Shown in pieces: positions 15,543 through 24,431 of a stretch of 64,000 nt of DNA (positions within the stretch are counted from its first letter, which is position 1; each line of letters starts with the position of its first letter). The translations under genes and the position numbers were made by a program. The notes below the pieces were generated by a model. It did no database searches. It had not been told where the DNA came from and saw nothing but the letters and a program-made list of their open reading frames with translations. The stretch comes from Bacillota bacterium (lineage in GTDB: Bacteria; Bacillota; Clostridia; Christensenellales; SZUA-584): positions 62,001-126,000 of the forward strand of contig JAEYZN010000036.1 in assembly GCA_023428025.1 (NCBI GenBank), given 5' to 3'.

Positions 15543-16435
15543 CAGCGGCGTCCTTCTCCGCCTGCGGTGTCGAAGCTGACGAAAGGCTCCATCAGGTCGG
15601 GAAAGCCGAACTGCGCGCAGCCGATGCACGTCGCGTTGTCGCCCACGGGCCAGTTGACGCGCTCGTTCCACCGCCTTATGGGGCAGTCGGCGCGCGTGAC
15701 GGGACCGCGGCAGCCCAGCCGGAAGGTGCATGTTTCCTCCCCCAGCCGGGTCGCGAAGATGCCTGCGTCGAAGTACGAACGCCGGGGGCAACGGTCATGG
15801 ATGGTGGCCGCATAGAACATCACCGGCCTGTCGAGGGTATCCAGCTCCGGCTCGCCGTACAGCAGCAGGTGCGCCAGCGTCCCCGTCAGCCAGTCCGGGT
15901 TGCAGGAGCAGCCGGGCAGCTTGATCACCCGCCTGCCCAGCACCGCCTGCACGCTGACGCAGCCCGAAGGGTCGGGCCGCGCCGCCGAAACGCCGCCGTC
16001 GGACGCGCACGTCCCCATGGCGATCACATGCGACGCGGCTTCCCCCAGCGCCTTCACCGCCTCATAGCCGGAGATGCGACGCCCCTGATATGTGCCGATC
16101 ACATTGTAATAGCCGGCCGTGTTGGTGGATACCGCGCCTTCCACGACCAGAATATAGTCCGAACCCAGCACGCTGAACAGCTGCTCCATCGCCTGCTCGC
16201 CGTCGCGCACCATCAGGCTGTTCTCAAACACGATCCAAGACATCTGGGTGGCGAGGAATGCGAAGTCCGGGTTGTTGCCGTCCAGCAGCGATATGATATT
16301 ACCGGAGCATCCGGCCAGCTCCAGCCACACCAGCTTTACCCTCGGCAGCCTGCCACTGTCCGCGCTTTGCCGCACGCCGTCCACCAGCCCCGCCGCAAAG
16401 CCGGACGCGCATGCCTCACAGCCCGTCGCGCTCAT
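15542..16435 (-). CDS. [NiFe] hydrogenase small subunit
   Basis: A 297-residue electron-transfer subunit with iron-sulfur clusters. The proximal cluster region reads LVWLELAGCSGNIISLL. The usual first Cys of CxxC is absent, as in group 2 and actinobacterial-type (1h) enzymes, where another residue replaces it. Further Cys motifs are MGTCASDGG, LPGCSCNPDW, HDRCPRR, LGCRGP, DCPIRRWN and CIGCAQFGFPD. No Tat signal is present, so the enzyme is cytoplasmic or on the inner membrane face. ATG 16435 is favoured by GGGGAGG about 7 bp upstream and overlaps the cytochrome b5-like gene by 20 bp. Confidence 0.93.
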   Translation of the reverse strand: MSATGCEACASGFAAGLVDGVRQSADSGRLPRVKLVWLELAGCSGNIISLLDGNNPDFAFLATQMSWIVFENSLMVRDGEQAMEQLFSVLGSDYILVVEGAVSTNTAGYYNVIGTYQGRRISGYEAVKALGEAASHVIAMGTCASDGGVSAARPDPSGCVSVQAVLGRRVIKLPGCSCNPDWLTGTLAHLLLYGEPELDTLDRPVMFYAATIHDRCPRRSYFDAGIFATRLGEETCTFRLGCRGPVTRADCPIRRWNERVNWPVGDNATCIGCAQFGFPDLMEPFVSFDTAGGEGRR

Positions 16436-16871
16436 ATTCCAGCCTCCCCACCGCATCCAATCCCTTCAGTATGTCCTGTCCGCTGTGGCAGGATGTGAAC
16501 GAGTCCGTCAGATCCGCCCCGGCCCGCAGCCCGAAATGGGTGGCCGCCGCCCAGGTCGCGTTGTTGGTGACGTCGTAGACGACGCCGTTCACGGCCACAT
16601 ATGCGGGGCTGCCGTTCCTTCCATCGAACGCCGCCAGTTGGGCGGGTGTGAAGCGCCGCCGCCGTCCCTGTGCCGCCTGCATGTTCCCGGCATCGGTGAC
16701 GGCGCTGCCCCACCGCTCATCGACGAATGTGTACAGGCCCCGCAGCTGCGCCCGCAGGCCCTGCAGCAGCGCGTTCTTCGCTTCGGGCGTGACCGCGTTA
16801 TACAGCATATGGATGGTGTCATCGATACGCTTGGTTATGGCGTCAAGCTGGTTCTTGTCCGCTTTCTCCAT
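16416..16871 (-). CDS. cytochrome b5-like haem-binding protein of the hydrogenase operon
   Basis: A 151-residue protein. Residues 1-65 form a charged helical region (KRIDDTIHMLYNAV, LLQGLRAQLRGLYTFVDERW). Residues 75-145 are a cytochrome b5-like domain: FTPAQLAAFDGRNGSPAYV, VNGVVYDVT, with His in ATHFGLRAG and in SCHSGQDI as the likely haem ligands. It opens the hydrogenase operon and overlaps the small-subunit gene by 20 bp, so it is a plausible electron partner or membrane adaptor. The start at 16871 has AGGG upstream; an ATG 36 bp further up lacks a ribosome site. Confidence 0.85.
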   Translation of the reverse strand: MEKADKNQLDAITKRIDDTIHMLYNAVTPEAKNALLQGLRAQLRGLYTFVDERWGSAVTDAGNMQAAQGRRRRFTPAQLAAFDGRNGSPAYVAVNGVVYDVTNNATWAAATHFGLRAGADLTDSFTSCHSGQDILKGLDAVGRLEYERDGL

Positions 16872-17000
16872 CTGTTTACCCTGCCATGTATACATATTAT
16901 TGTACATTTATATTGATGGCAGGAATGGAATATGACTTCTCCGGTCCGGTTCCGCAGACAGCCTGTATATATGTCATTTTCACTTGGTTTTACTGTAACA

Positions 17001-17026
17001 AAAAAAGCCCGTGTTTCAGGGCTTTT
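17001..17026 (-). terminator. terminator after xylA
   Basis: On the minus strand GCCC, 8 nt, GGGC followed by TTTTTTT. It ends the xylose isomerase transcript. Confidence 0.75.
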
Positions 17027-17057
17027 CCGCATCCAATATGTATTTTTGCCGTCCTTC

Positions 17058-18377
17058 TCAGACACTCATAATGTACTCGTTGAGTATCGTCTCCAGATAT
17101 TCCTGCCTGCCGGAGCTGTTCTCGATGCCCTCCAGCTCCAGCGCGTATTCCGCCAGAGACTTAAAGTCCGCCTGACCGTCCACGATGGCCTTGCCGATGC
17201 CGCTCTGGTAGCTGGCATAGCGGCTGCTGACGAATTTGTCCAGCACGCCGTCGTCCAGTATCTTCTGCGCGGCCTTGAGGCCCCTGGCGAACCCGTCCAT
17301 GCCCGCCGCGTGCGCGTAGAAGATGTCCTCCGGCTTGTAGGAGGCGCGGCGCACCTTGGCGTCGAAGTTGAGGCCGCCCTTGGTGAAGCCGCCCATCTTC
17401 AGCACCTCCAGCATGCACAGCGTGGTGGTATACAGATCGGTCGGGAACTGATCGGTATCCCATCCCAGCAGCATATCGCCCTGGTTGGCGTCGATGGAGC
17501 CCAGTAGCCCATTGACGCGCGCCACCGTCAGGTCGTGCTGGAAGGTGTGGCCCGCCAGCGTGGCGTGGTTCGCCTCCACGTTGAACTTGAAGTCTTTATC
17601 CAGACCGTAGCTCCTTAAAAACGCGATGCCCGACGCCACGTCGAAGTCGTACTGGTGTTTGGTGGGTTCCTTCGGCTTGGGTTCGATGAGAAACTGCCCG
17701 TCGAAGCCGATCTCCTTCGCGTAATCTACCGCCATGTGCATGAAGCGCGCCATGTTGTCTTGTTCCAGCTTCATATCGGTATTGAGCAGCGTCTCGTAGC
17801 CCTCGCGGCCGCCCCAGAACACGTAGTTCTCGCCGCCCAGCTCTTTGGTCACCTCCAGCGCCTTTTTCACCTGGCCCGCCGCGTACGCGAACACGTCCGC
17901 GTTGCAGCTGGTGGCCGCGCCGTGCATGAAGCGCGGGTTGGAGAACAGGTTGGCCGTGCCCCACAGCAGCCTGATGCCGGTGTCCGCCATCATCTTTTGG
18001 ATCAGGCCGACGATCTTGTCGAGGTTCTTGTTGGACTCACCCAGCGTATCGCCCTCGGGTGCGATGTCCCGGTCGTGGAAGCAGAAGTATTCGATGCCGA
18101 GCTTCTGCATGATCTCGAACGCGGCATATACCCGCTCCTCCGCCATCTTCGTCGGCGAAGACGCGTTCTTCCACGGCCTTTGCGCCGTGCCGGGGCCGAA
18201 CGGATCGGACCCTTCCGCGCACATCGTATGCCAGTACGCCATCGAGAATTTGAGCTGCTGTTTCATCGTTTTGCCGCCCACCAGCTCATCCGCGTTATAC
18301 TGCCGAAAGCAAAGCCCCGGCTGGAATTTGTCCTGCGTGAATTCAACCTTTTTGACGCTTTCAAAATACTCCTTCAT
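17058..18377 (-). CDS. xylA: xylose isomerase
   Basis: A 439-residue TIM-barrel enzyme converting D-xylose to D-xylulose in the cytoplasm. It belongs to the longer class II type (usual length about 440), with the N-terminal insert ([14 protein letters not shown] region, here [11 protein letters not shown]). Catalytic and metal residues are seen in [38 protein letters not shown] and DANQGD. The ATG at 18377 follows AAGGAG by 8 bp; a GTG two codons earlier is too close. No xylulokinase or transporter is next to it, so the gene stands alone here. Confidence 0.97.
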   Translation of the reverse strand: MKEYFESVKKVEFTQDKFQPGLCFRQYNADELVGGKTMKQQLKFSMAYWHTMCAEGSDPFGPGTAQRPWKNASSPTKMAEERVYAAFEIMQKLGIEYFCFHDRDIAPEGDTLGESNKNLDKIVGLIQKMMADTGIRLLWGTANLFSNPRFMHGAATSCNADVFAYAAGQVKKALEVTKELGGENYVFWGGREGYETLLNTDMKLEQDNMARFMHMAVDYAKEIGFDGQFLIEPKPKEPTKHQYDFDVASGIAFLRSYGLDKDFKFNVEANHATLAGHTFQHDLTVARVNGLLGSIDANQGDMLLGWDTDQFPTDLYTTTLCMLEVLKMGGFTKGGLNFDAKVRRASYKPEDIFYAHAAGMDGFARGLKAAQKILDDGVLDKFVSSRYASYQSGIGKAIVDGQADFKSLAEYALELEGIENSSGRQEYLETILNEYIMSV

Positions 18378-18478
18378 TCTCACCGCTCCTTAAAGATAGA
18401 TTGTATTCCGTCTGGAAACTTCCCGCTTGGTGTCAATTCTGAGATAGACATGGATCTCGATTCCAAAATACAGCCAGA

Positions 18479-18497
18479 TTCGAAACCCATTTCGAAA
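18479..18497. promoter_or_regulatory. paired TTCGAAA sites upstream of xylA
   Basis: TTCGAAA at 18479-18485 is repeated at 18491-18497. Each contains the palindrome TTCGAA, and the centres are 12 bp apart, about one helical turn. They lie about 100 bp upstream of xylA and may be an operator; no known XylR site is matched. Confidence 0.4.
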
Positions 18498-18730
18498 CAT
18501 TTTTATACAAAATAATAGTATTGTTATTCTATATCGTCCCGGCGTTCTCCTTCCTGCATATCCATAATATTCGTCACCCGGGCCGATACGCTTTTCACTG
18601 TCTGCACAAACGGCAGCGTCTGCTGCGCTTGTGCCCACCGGCGCGTCTGTGGTAAGATGAACGGGTGTTGCCGGACAGGATTCGACAGCCGATTACGCGC
18701 GCCGCCTGACAGCGCCAAAGGAGGACATCC

Positions 18731-19714
18731 ATGATAAGAAGAGTTATCGGAAAATCCGGCATCGACGCGTCCGCGATCACCATGGGACTGTGGGCCGCCG
18801 GCGGAGACAGCGCCTGGGGAGCGTCTGACGACGCGGAAACCATCAGGGCGATCCACGCCGCTTTCGACAGGGGCATCGACATATACGACACCGCACCGGC
18901 CTACGGCTTTGGCCGCAGCGAGCGCGTGCTGGGCGAGGCGCTGAAGGGCATGCGCCACAAGGTGCGCGTTATCACCAAGTGCGGACTGCGGTTTGACGGG
19001 GTGGGCGCGCGGCTGTTGGAGCGGGACGGCACGCCGATCACCATCGATCCGTCGCCCGAGACCGTCGTCAGCGGCACGGAGCAGAGTCTCAAAAATTTGC
19101 AGACGGATTACATCGACGTGCTGATCACGCACTGGCAGTCGCGCCCGCCGCATATCGTCCCCATCGAAGACACGATGAGCGCGCTGCTGCAGCTTAAAAA
19201 AGAAGGCAAGATACGCGCCATCGGCATTTCCAACGTGACGCTGGACCAGGTGAAGGAATATCTGAAATACGGCCAGGTGGACCTGATACAGCAGAAATAT
19301 TCGATGCTGTCGCGGGAGGCGGAAGACGAGCTGCTGCCGTTCTGCATCGAGAACAACATCATGCTGCAGGCTTATTCGCCGCTGGAGCAGGGGCTGTTGA
19401 CGGGCCGCTTCACGATGGAAACGGTGCTGCCGGACAACAACATCCGCAACCGCATCCGCTGGTATCAGCCGGCGCTGCGGGCCATGTTGATCGGCGTGCT
19501 GTCCAAATGGCAGCCGCTGTGTGAGAAATACGGCTGCAGCGTCTCCAACCTCGCCATCGCGTGGTTGCTGGGCCAGGGCGAGGTGGTCAACGCCGCGTGC
19601 GGCGCGCGCAAGACCGCGCACATTCTGGATAACGCGAAAGGCGCTGAGATCGTTCTTGACCGCGAAGACCTTGTTTCCATGCGCGAGGACATCCTGTCCA
19701 TAGATAGTGAATAG
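18731..19714 (+). CDS. aldo/keto reductase
   Basis: A 327-residue NAD(P)H-dependent oxidoreductase of the (beta/alpha)8 aldo/keto reductase family. The catalytic tetrad is visible: Asp and Tyr in DIYDTAPAYG, Lys in ITKCGLRFD, His in LITHWQSRPP. The cofactor-binding C-terminus contains GARKTAHILDNAKG. It belongs to the group similar to YghZ/YajO and plant-type reductases acting on aldehydes; the physiological substrate is unknown. A strong AAAGGAGG ribosome site precedes the ATG. It is a single gene between an AT-rich promoter region and a terminator. Confidence 0.92.
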   Translation: MIRRVIGKSGIDASAITMGLWAAGGDSAWGASDDAETIRAIHAAFDRGIDIYDTAPAYGFGRSERVLGEALKGMRHKVRVITKCGLRFDGVGARLLERDGTPITIDPSPETVVSGTEQSLKNLQTDYIDVLITHWQSRPPHIVPIEDTMSALLQLKKEGKIRAIGISNVTLDQVKEYLKYGQVDLIQQKYSMLSREAEDELLPFCIENNIMLQAYSPLEQGLLTGRFTMETVLPDNNIRNRIRWYQPALRAMLIGVLSKWQPLCEKYGCSVSNLAIAWLLGQGEVVNAACGARKTAHILDNAKGAEIVLDREDLVSMREDILSIDSE

Positions 19715-19747
19715 TCTGATCTGAAAAATGAAGAAAGCCGACCGATG

Positions 19748-19783
19748 AAACCGCTGCATTTGATTTATCAGCGGTTTTGATTT
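19748..19783 (+). terminator. intrinsic terminator after aldo/keto reductase
   Basis: AAACCGCTG, 12 nt loop, CAGCGGTTTTGATTT. Confidence 0.85.
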
Positions 19784-19970
19784 GCTCTTAAAAACAAAGA
19801 CATATATTGAGCCCGATGCTCAAAAAATTGGATCTTGTTTCCGTCAATAACCAAAGCTGGAGATAATTCGAAAATTGTGTCTTTTTTATTACGGAAGTTT
19901 GACTTTTTGTAATATCTTTGTTATCATAGTGTGACGAGACAAACAGGTTCTTTACACAGGAGTGTTGAAT

Positions 19971-21809
19971 ATGCAAAAGAAGCAAGGCCTTGCCCATTCC
20001 AAAACAGGGTCCGGGCATAGGCCCGAATACGGCCTGCCGCAGGGCCGCGATTATTTTCAGGTCAAAACGATCAAACCGGCCAAGCCATACAGTGAGGAAG
20101 CCGAGGATGATGCGCGTTCTGCTTCGCCGCGCCTTCGCGCTGTGCCGCGCAACGACGACGCACAGCAGCCGCGTTCCGCGTTCGAGCATGAACGCATGAA
20201 TCAGACCGCAGAACCCACAACCAGCGCGCCGCCGCGCGCGCGCAGAAACATAACCGATCCGGTTGCCGAAGCACCGAAAACGGAACAGCGTCCGAAGGCC
20301 GTTGCGAAGCCCGCTGCAACGCCTGCCCCTGCCGCCAAATCCGACGTGACGCGACGCAAGCCGTCCAGCCGCATGGCGATGAAGCAGGCGAACGCAGACA
20401 TATTCGCGGAGGTGCCGGAGAGCGGCCTGCCTGTGCACGACATGCCGTTGAGCCGCATGGCGATGAAGGCGGTGATGGCGGACGCTTTCGCGGAGGATCT
20501 CGCCGAGCCGCATGAATCCGCGCCGTACAGCGCCGCGCCCGTTCAAGACAGCCCTGCGCCCACGGTCCGCCGCGCCGTTCCGGCGGAGCAGGAAGAAACT
20601 GTGCTGCCCGCAGCGCGCCAGGCCGTCAGCGCACAGCCAGCCCAGATGCATAGCCGCGGCGCGCTGGGCGCTGTCTCGCCGCGCGCGAACAAACCGGTAC
20701 GCCTGCCGCTGGACGACAGCTATCTGGACGCGCTGGACGACGACGAGTTCGAGGATACCCCGTTAAGCCCCGGCAAACGAAAGGGCTATGACGAAGAGCT
20801 GCCCGCTGTGCGCAAACCGGCGAAAACACGGCCCGCTCAAACCCGTGGCAGTGGCAAATCACCCGCTGTCACACCGCGTACAAAAAAGCCGTCACGCCCG
20901 TCTACGGAAAACAATTATCTGGACGACGAGTTTGATGATACCCCGCTGAAGCCCGGCAGACGGAAAGGCTATGCCGAAGTGCCCGCTGTGCGCAAACCGG
21001 CGAAAACGCGGTCCGCTCAAACCCGTACAGGCGGCACGCTGCCCGCTGTCCCGGCGCGCGCGAGCAAGCCGGCGCGCCCGCTTATGGAAAACGACTATCT
21101 GAATGTACTGGATGACGATGAGTTCGACGACATCCCGCTGATGCCCGGCAGGCAAACAGGCTATGACGCGGAGCTGCCCGACGTCATGGACAACCGCCGC
21201 AAACGCCCGGTGCGTGGGGCCGAGTTTCCGGGGCTGAAAACGCCCAAGCCGGAGGCGCGCCGCAAACGCCGCATCATCATTCTGGCGGTGCTGGCGCTCA
21301 TCATAACGGTGGCCGGACTGTTCCTGCTGCTCAACCAGAACAATGTACAGCTGCCCGATGGCCTGAGCATGGCGCCGATGGCAACGGTCTATGCTGACGC
21401 GGAGCCCACCGGCTCCCCGCCCGGGCCGTCGCCCACGTTTGCGGCGGTGGCGCCCGTAAACCAGACGGTGACGCCGACCCCGACGCCCACGCCGACGGCT
21501 TCCGTGACGCCCACGCCGTCATCCTCGCCCACCGCGTCGCCCACGCCCACACCGAAGCCAACCGCAACGCCCAAACCAACAGCCACGGCAGCGCCGACGC
21601 CTGTACCGACACCCGTGCCCACGCCCGCACCCACCCCGGTTCCCACGCCCGTGCCGACGCCGGTCCCCACGCCCGTGCCGACACCGGTGCCAACACCGGT
21701 GCCGACGCCAGTCCCCACGCCTATTCCCACGCCGGTCCCCACACCCGCACCCACTTCAGTTCCCACACCCGTACCCACAGACGAGCCGACAGTTGACCCC
21801 GGGGTATAA
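19971..21809 (+). CDS. disordered membrane protein with Asp-rich repeats and Pro/Thr stalk
   Basis: A 612-residue low-complexity protein of unknown function. The cytoplasmic part (1-430) is basic and Pro/Ala-rich. It carries a duplicated SRMAMK...FAE motif (133-146, 161-174) and three repeats of YLDxLDDDEFxDTPLxPGRxxGY near 251, 316 and 376, separated by VRKPAKTR blocks. One membrane helix (435-456) follows, then an outside stalk of about 130 residues made of TPVP/TPAP units. No catalytic domain is present, so a scaffold or wall-anchoring role is inferred. ATG 19971 sits 8 bp after AGGAG. Confidence 0.8.
   Translation: MQKKQGLAHSKTGSGHRPEYGLPQGRDYFQVKTIKPAKPYSEEAEDDARSASPRLRAVPRNDDAQQPRSAFEHERMNQTAEPTTSAPPRARRNITDPVAEAPKTEQRPKAVAKPAATPAPAAKSDVTRRKPSSRMAMKQANADIFAEVPESGLPVHDMPLSRMAMKAVMADAFAEDLAEPHESAPYSAAPVQDSPAPTVRRAVPAEQEETVLPAARQAVSAQPAQMHSRGALGAVSPRANKPVRLPLDDSYLDALDDDEFEDTPLSPGKRKGYDEELPAVRKPAKTRPAQTRGSGKSPAVTPRTKKPSRPSTENNYLDDEFDDTPLKPGRRKGYAEVPAVRKPAKTRSAQTRTGGTLPAVPARASKPARPLMENDYLNVLDDDEFDDIPLMPGRQTGYDAELPDVMDNRRKRPVRGAEFPGLKTPKPEARRKRRIIILAVLALIITVAGLFLLLNQNNVQLPDGLSMAPMATVYADAEPTGSPPGPSPTFAAVAPVNQTVTPTPTPTPTASVTPTPSSSPTASPTPTPKPTATPKPTATAAPTPVPTPVPTPAPTPVPTPVPTPVPTPVPTPVPTPVPTPVPTPIPTPVPTPAPTSVPTPVPTDEPTVDPGV
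20725..21175 (+). repeat. three in-frame coding repeats of about 190 bp
   Basis: The segments around 20725, 20917 and 21100 encode the same block (acidic EF-D-D-x-PL core, [18 protein letters not shown]). DNA identity is high in the VRKPAKTR part, for example GTGCGCAAACCGGCGAAAAC in the first two. This suggests recent internal duplication. Confidence 0.75.
21590..21785 (+). repeat. in-frame Pro-Thr-Pro coding tandem repeat
   Basis: Tandem 12 bp units such as CCGACGCCGGTC and CCCACGCCCGTG encode TPVP repeated about 15 times. The repeat gives long false open frames rich in Gly-Val on the opposite strand. Confidence 0.9.
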
Positions 21810-21838
21810 GCAAGACGCTGTTCAGGCGCTAAAATGCA

Positions 21839-21847
21839 TGATATAAT
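21839..21847 (+). promoter_or_regulatory. extended -10 promoter of the M15 peptidase gene
   Basis: TGATATAAT is a perfect extended -10 element. Transcription would begin close to the first possible ATG (21854), which argues for a start at 21872 or 21887 or a leaderless message. Confidence 0.6.
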
Positions 21848-21853
21848 GAAAAT

Positions 21854-22903
21854 ATGGAGACGAAACGCAACATGAAGAATAACGCAATGCACAGAGGCGG
21901 ACGCTGCCTGGCGTTCGCCTTGATTTTTATAAGCTTAAGCGGCTGTGCCGCGCCCGTTGACGCGCCGGCATCCTCGTCCGTTGTGACGCCAACAGCAACA
22001 CCTGCGGCCACGCTGTCACCCACGGTCACGCCGGAGCCTTCCCCCGTCGCCACCACCGCGCCCGACCTCACGCCGGAGCCGGCGTCCGAACCCACCACAG
22101 CTGCAACCGAGCTTTCCTTCACGGGCCAGCTCGTGTGCACCGCGGGGGACTCCGTCAACATTCGCAGCCAGGCGGACAAAAACAGTGAGGTCGTCGGCAC
22201 GCTGCCCGGCGGCGCCGTGGCGGACGCCATCGCGTACGAGGACGACTGGGCGCATATCTCTTACGATGGGATCACGGGCTATGTCAGCCGCGATTATGTC
22301 GTCGCCCGACACAAGCCGGAGACGGACGTTCCCAAAGGCGACTGGGCGCTGATACTCGTCAGCCCGTTCAGCGAGCTGCCGGACGGCTTTACCGTGGAGA
22401 CGGCGGGCTTAGAAGGCGGCAAGGTGGACAAGCGCATACTCAAAATCAGCGAGGAAATGTTCGCGGACGCCAAGGAAGACGGTGTCACGCTGAAGCTGGT
22501 GGACGCCTACCGCAGCTTTGAGCTGCAGAGCCAGCTGTTTGAAGAGAAGGTGAACAGCTACATATCGAAAGGCTACAGCCGCGAGGACGCCGAAGCCGAG
22601 GCCGCGACCATCACGGCGCGCCCCAACACCAGCGAGCACCAGACCGGGCTGGCGATGGACATCGTCACGCCGTCGTACACCAAGAGAGATTCGGGCTTTG
22701 CGAAGACCGACGCATTCAAATGGCTGAACGCCAACGCGCAGGACTACGGGTTCACGCTGCGGTACAAAAAGAACAGCCAGGATATCACGGGCGTGATCTA
22801 CGAGCCGTGGCACTGGCGCTTTGTGGGCGTGGAAGCGGCCCGCGCCATGAAGAAGAGCGGCGAAACGCTGGAGGAATATCTGGGCCTGGCAGCCTGCCAC
22901 TGA
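21854..22903 (+). CDS. D-Ala-D-Ala carboxypeptidase lipoprotein (VanY/M15) with SH3 domain
   Basis: A secreted, lipid-anchored wall peptidase of up to 349 residues. The signal CLAFALIFISLSGC ends in a lipobox (Cys at about 31). Then come a Thr/Pro linker, a bacterial SH3 domain (about 88-150: SVNIRSQADKNSEVVGTL, GYVSRDYVVA) and the M15B domain with zinc ligands in SEHQTGLAMDI and EPWHWRFVG. It trims the terminal D-Ala of peptidoglycan stem peptides. The start is uncertain: ATG 21854 lies only 7 bp after a perfect extended -10, so 21872 or 21887 may be used. Confidence 0.9.
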   Translation: METKRNMKNNAMHRGGRCLAFALIFISLSGCAAPVDAPASSSVVTPTATPAATLSPTVTPEPSPVATTAPDLTPEPASEPTTAATELSFTGQLVCTAGDSVNIRSQADKNSEVVGTLPGGAVADAIAYEDDWAHISYDGITGYVSRDYVVARHKPETDVPKGDWALILVSPFSELPDGFTVETAGLEGGKVDKRILKISEEMFADAKEDGVTLKLVDAYRSFELQSQLFEEKVNSYISKGYSREDAEAEAATITARPNTSEHQTGLAMDIVTPSYTKRDSGFAKTDAFKWLNANAQDYGFTLRYKKNSQDITGVIYEPWHWRFVGVEAARAMKKSGETLEEYLGLAACH

Positions 22904-22975
22904 ATGGGCCGGAGGCTGTCTGGCGGCAGCACCACCGCGCCATCAGTTGCGAATTATCTATAAGGAGAGAATCTC

Positions 22976-23721
22976 ATGGCTGACACGTTCATCTGCCTGA
23001 ATAAAGAGAATATCGACAGGGAGCACCTGTGCTGCGCCATCGCGGACAAGAAGCATCAGGCCGGGGTGGCCGCCAAGAAGAGCTGGCTGGGCGAACGGTT
23101 GGCGGAGGGCCATGTATTCCGCAAGCTGGACGCCAAGGGCAAGGTGTTCATCGAATACGCGCCGCTGGAGAATGCGTGGGCGCCGGTGGAAGGCGGCAAT
23201 TACATCTACATAACTGCCTGTGGGTGTCGGGCAGCTTTGCCGGCAAGGGCCACGGCCGGGCGCTGCTTGAGGCCTGTGTCACGGACGCCAAAGCGCAGGG
23301 CAGGTCCGGCGTGTGCGTGCTCAGCGCCAAAAAGAAGACGCCCTTCCTGTCCGACAAGAAGTTTTTGCTGCACTTCGGCTTTACGGTGGCGGATGCCGTG
23401 GGCGATTACGAGCTGCTGTCGCTGTCCTTCGACGGCAGCCTGCCCCGTTTCGCCGATAACGCCCGCAAGCTGGCCACCGATATTCCCGGCCTCGCCGTCT
23501 ACTACAGCCCGCAATGCCCGTACGCCGCCAACTGCATCGAACAGATTGCGGATTACTGTCAGCAGAACGGCATCGCATTCCACCCCGTTCCGGTGCAGTC
23601 CCTCGAGGAAGCCAAAGCGGTGCCCGGCGTGTTCAACAACTGGGCGGTGTTTCTGGACGGGCGTTTTCAAACCGTTCACCTGCTGAACGGGAACCTGCTG
23701 AAAAAGCTGCTGCGCCAATAG
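22976..23721 (+). pseudogene. GNAT acetyltransferase with YoaP domain, frameshifted
   Basis: Two overlapping frames together encode one protein of about 248 residues. The first frame (from ATG 22976, ribosome site AAGGAG) gives the N-terminus to about residue 79 (ending EGGNYIYI). The rest lies in the other frame: NCLWVSGSFAGKGHGRALLE, an acetyl-CoA loop, then a YoaP-type C-terminal domain (VYYSPQCPYAANCIEQI). The switch is near 23210-23214, where one A appears to be missing (ATAACTGC instead of an expected ATAAACTGC). It may be a true inactivating deletion or a sequencing error; no slippery sequence is present. Confidence 0.85.
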
Positions 23722-23735
23722 CCAAGGGCATAGGT

Positions 23736-24140
23736 TTACTCATCCCCCGCCGCTTCGGGCTGGTAGGTGATGCTCTTGATGTGAATAGCAATGCGGCCGT
23801 CCGGCACTTCCCAGTCCACCACATTCCCTGCACGGTAGCCGAGTATCGCGGTACCGATGGGAGACAGCACGGATACGCGGTTCTCAGCCAGATCGGCCTC
23901 GTCCGGATAGACCAGCGTGTACGTTTCGTCCTCAGCATCCCCGAAGGACAGCAGCACCGTTGAATGCATCGTGATCACATCCGGCGGCACCTTGCCGGGC
24001 GGCAGCACTTTGGCGCGGCCCATCTCCGCGTCCAGCGCCCTCACATGCTGTATGCCGTCCACCTCGGACATCAGGATGTCATCGATCATTTTCTGTAACT
24101 TGGCTTTGTCAGGCTCTGTCATGATGATCTGTCTTGGCAT
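23736..24140 (-). CDS. rnk: Rnk-like GreA/GreB C-terminal domain protein
   Basis: A 134-residue protein of the Rnk (regulator of nucleoside diphosphate kinase) type. A short N-terminal helical region (residues 1-45) replaces the long coiled coil of GreA. The GreA/B C-terminal FKBP-like domain follows (TVLLSFGDAEDETYTLVYPDEADLAENRVSVLSPIGTAILGYRAG is the diagnostic region). Such proteins bind RNA polymerase near the secondary channel but lack the acidic tip needed for transcript cleavage. It is a single gene with a clear promoter and an operator-like palindrome upstream. Confidence 0.88.
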   Translation of the reverse strand: MPRQIIMTEPDKAKLQKMIDDILMSEVDGIQHVRALDAEMGRAKVLPPGKVPPDVITMHSTVLLSFGDAEDETYTLVYPDEADLAENRVSVLSPIGTAILGYRAGNVVDWEVPDGRIAIHIKSITYQPEAAGDE

Positions 24141-24218
24141 CTCATAACCTCCAAAAAAATAATACCCCCGGATATATCAGGAACGGCACCAGTCCGGCGC
24201 ATCAAAGGAAAAGACACC

Positions 24219-24233
24219 TCGTATACGATACGA
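24219..24233. promoter_or_regulatory. palindrome in the rnk leader
   Basis: TCGTATACGATACGA has perfect 6 bp arms (TCGTAT and ATACGA). It lies between the rnk promoter and its start codon. Confidence 0.4.
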
Positions 24234-24263
24234 AATGCCTTGCCCCATCCGCTGGGAATATGC

Positions 24264-24294
24264 ATATGATATCATATCGTCTATCATCTGTCAA
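24264..24294 (-). promoter_or_regulatory. rnk promoter with overlapping operator palindrome
   Basis: On the minus strand TTGACA (24289-24294) is 17 bp from TATCAT (24266-24271). The perfect 14 bp palindrome ATATGATATCATAT (24264-24277) covers the -10 element, so a repressor may act here. Confidence 0.7.
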
Positions 24295-24431
24295 CTTTGG
24301 ATTGTGTTTCCATTTAATAGCGTAATGATAATTAAATGGTATTAGCGCTTCGTCAAGCAGGCGTATTTCTGGCGCACGGTCCTTCGTTGTGCTATAATGC
24401 CTCTCAATGAAACCGAAAGCATGGTGTGCCT

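Noticed and set aside
14157..15815. 552-codon open frame on the plus strand opposite the hydrogenase large subunit
   Set aside because: Its composition (many Arg, His, Gln) is that of an antisense shadow in GC-rich DNA, and the minus strand encodes a full hydrogenase.
21389..21892. Gly-Val repeat protein on the minus strand
   Set aside because: It is the reverse reading of the TPVP repeat; no start signal and no other support.
23205..23216. Programmed frameshift in the GNAT-YoaP gene
   Set aside because: The sequence ACATAACTGCC has no slippery heptamer and no stem-loop right after it; deletion or error is simpler.
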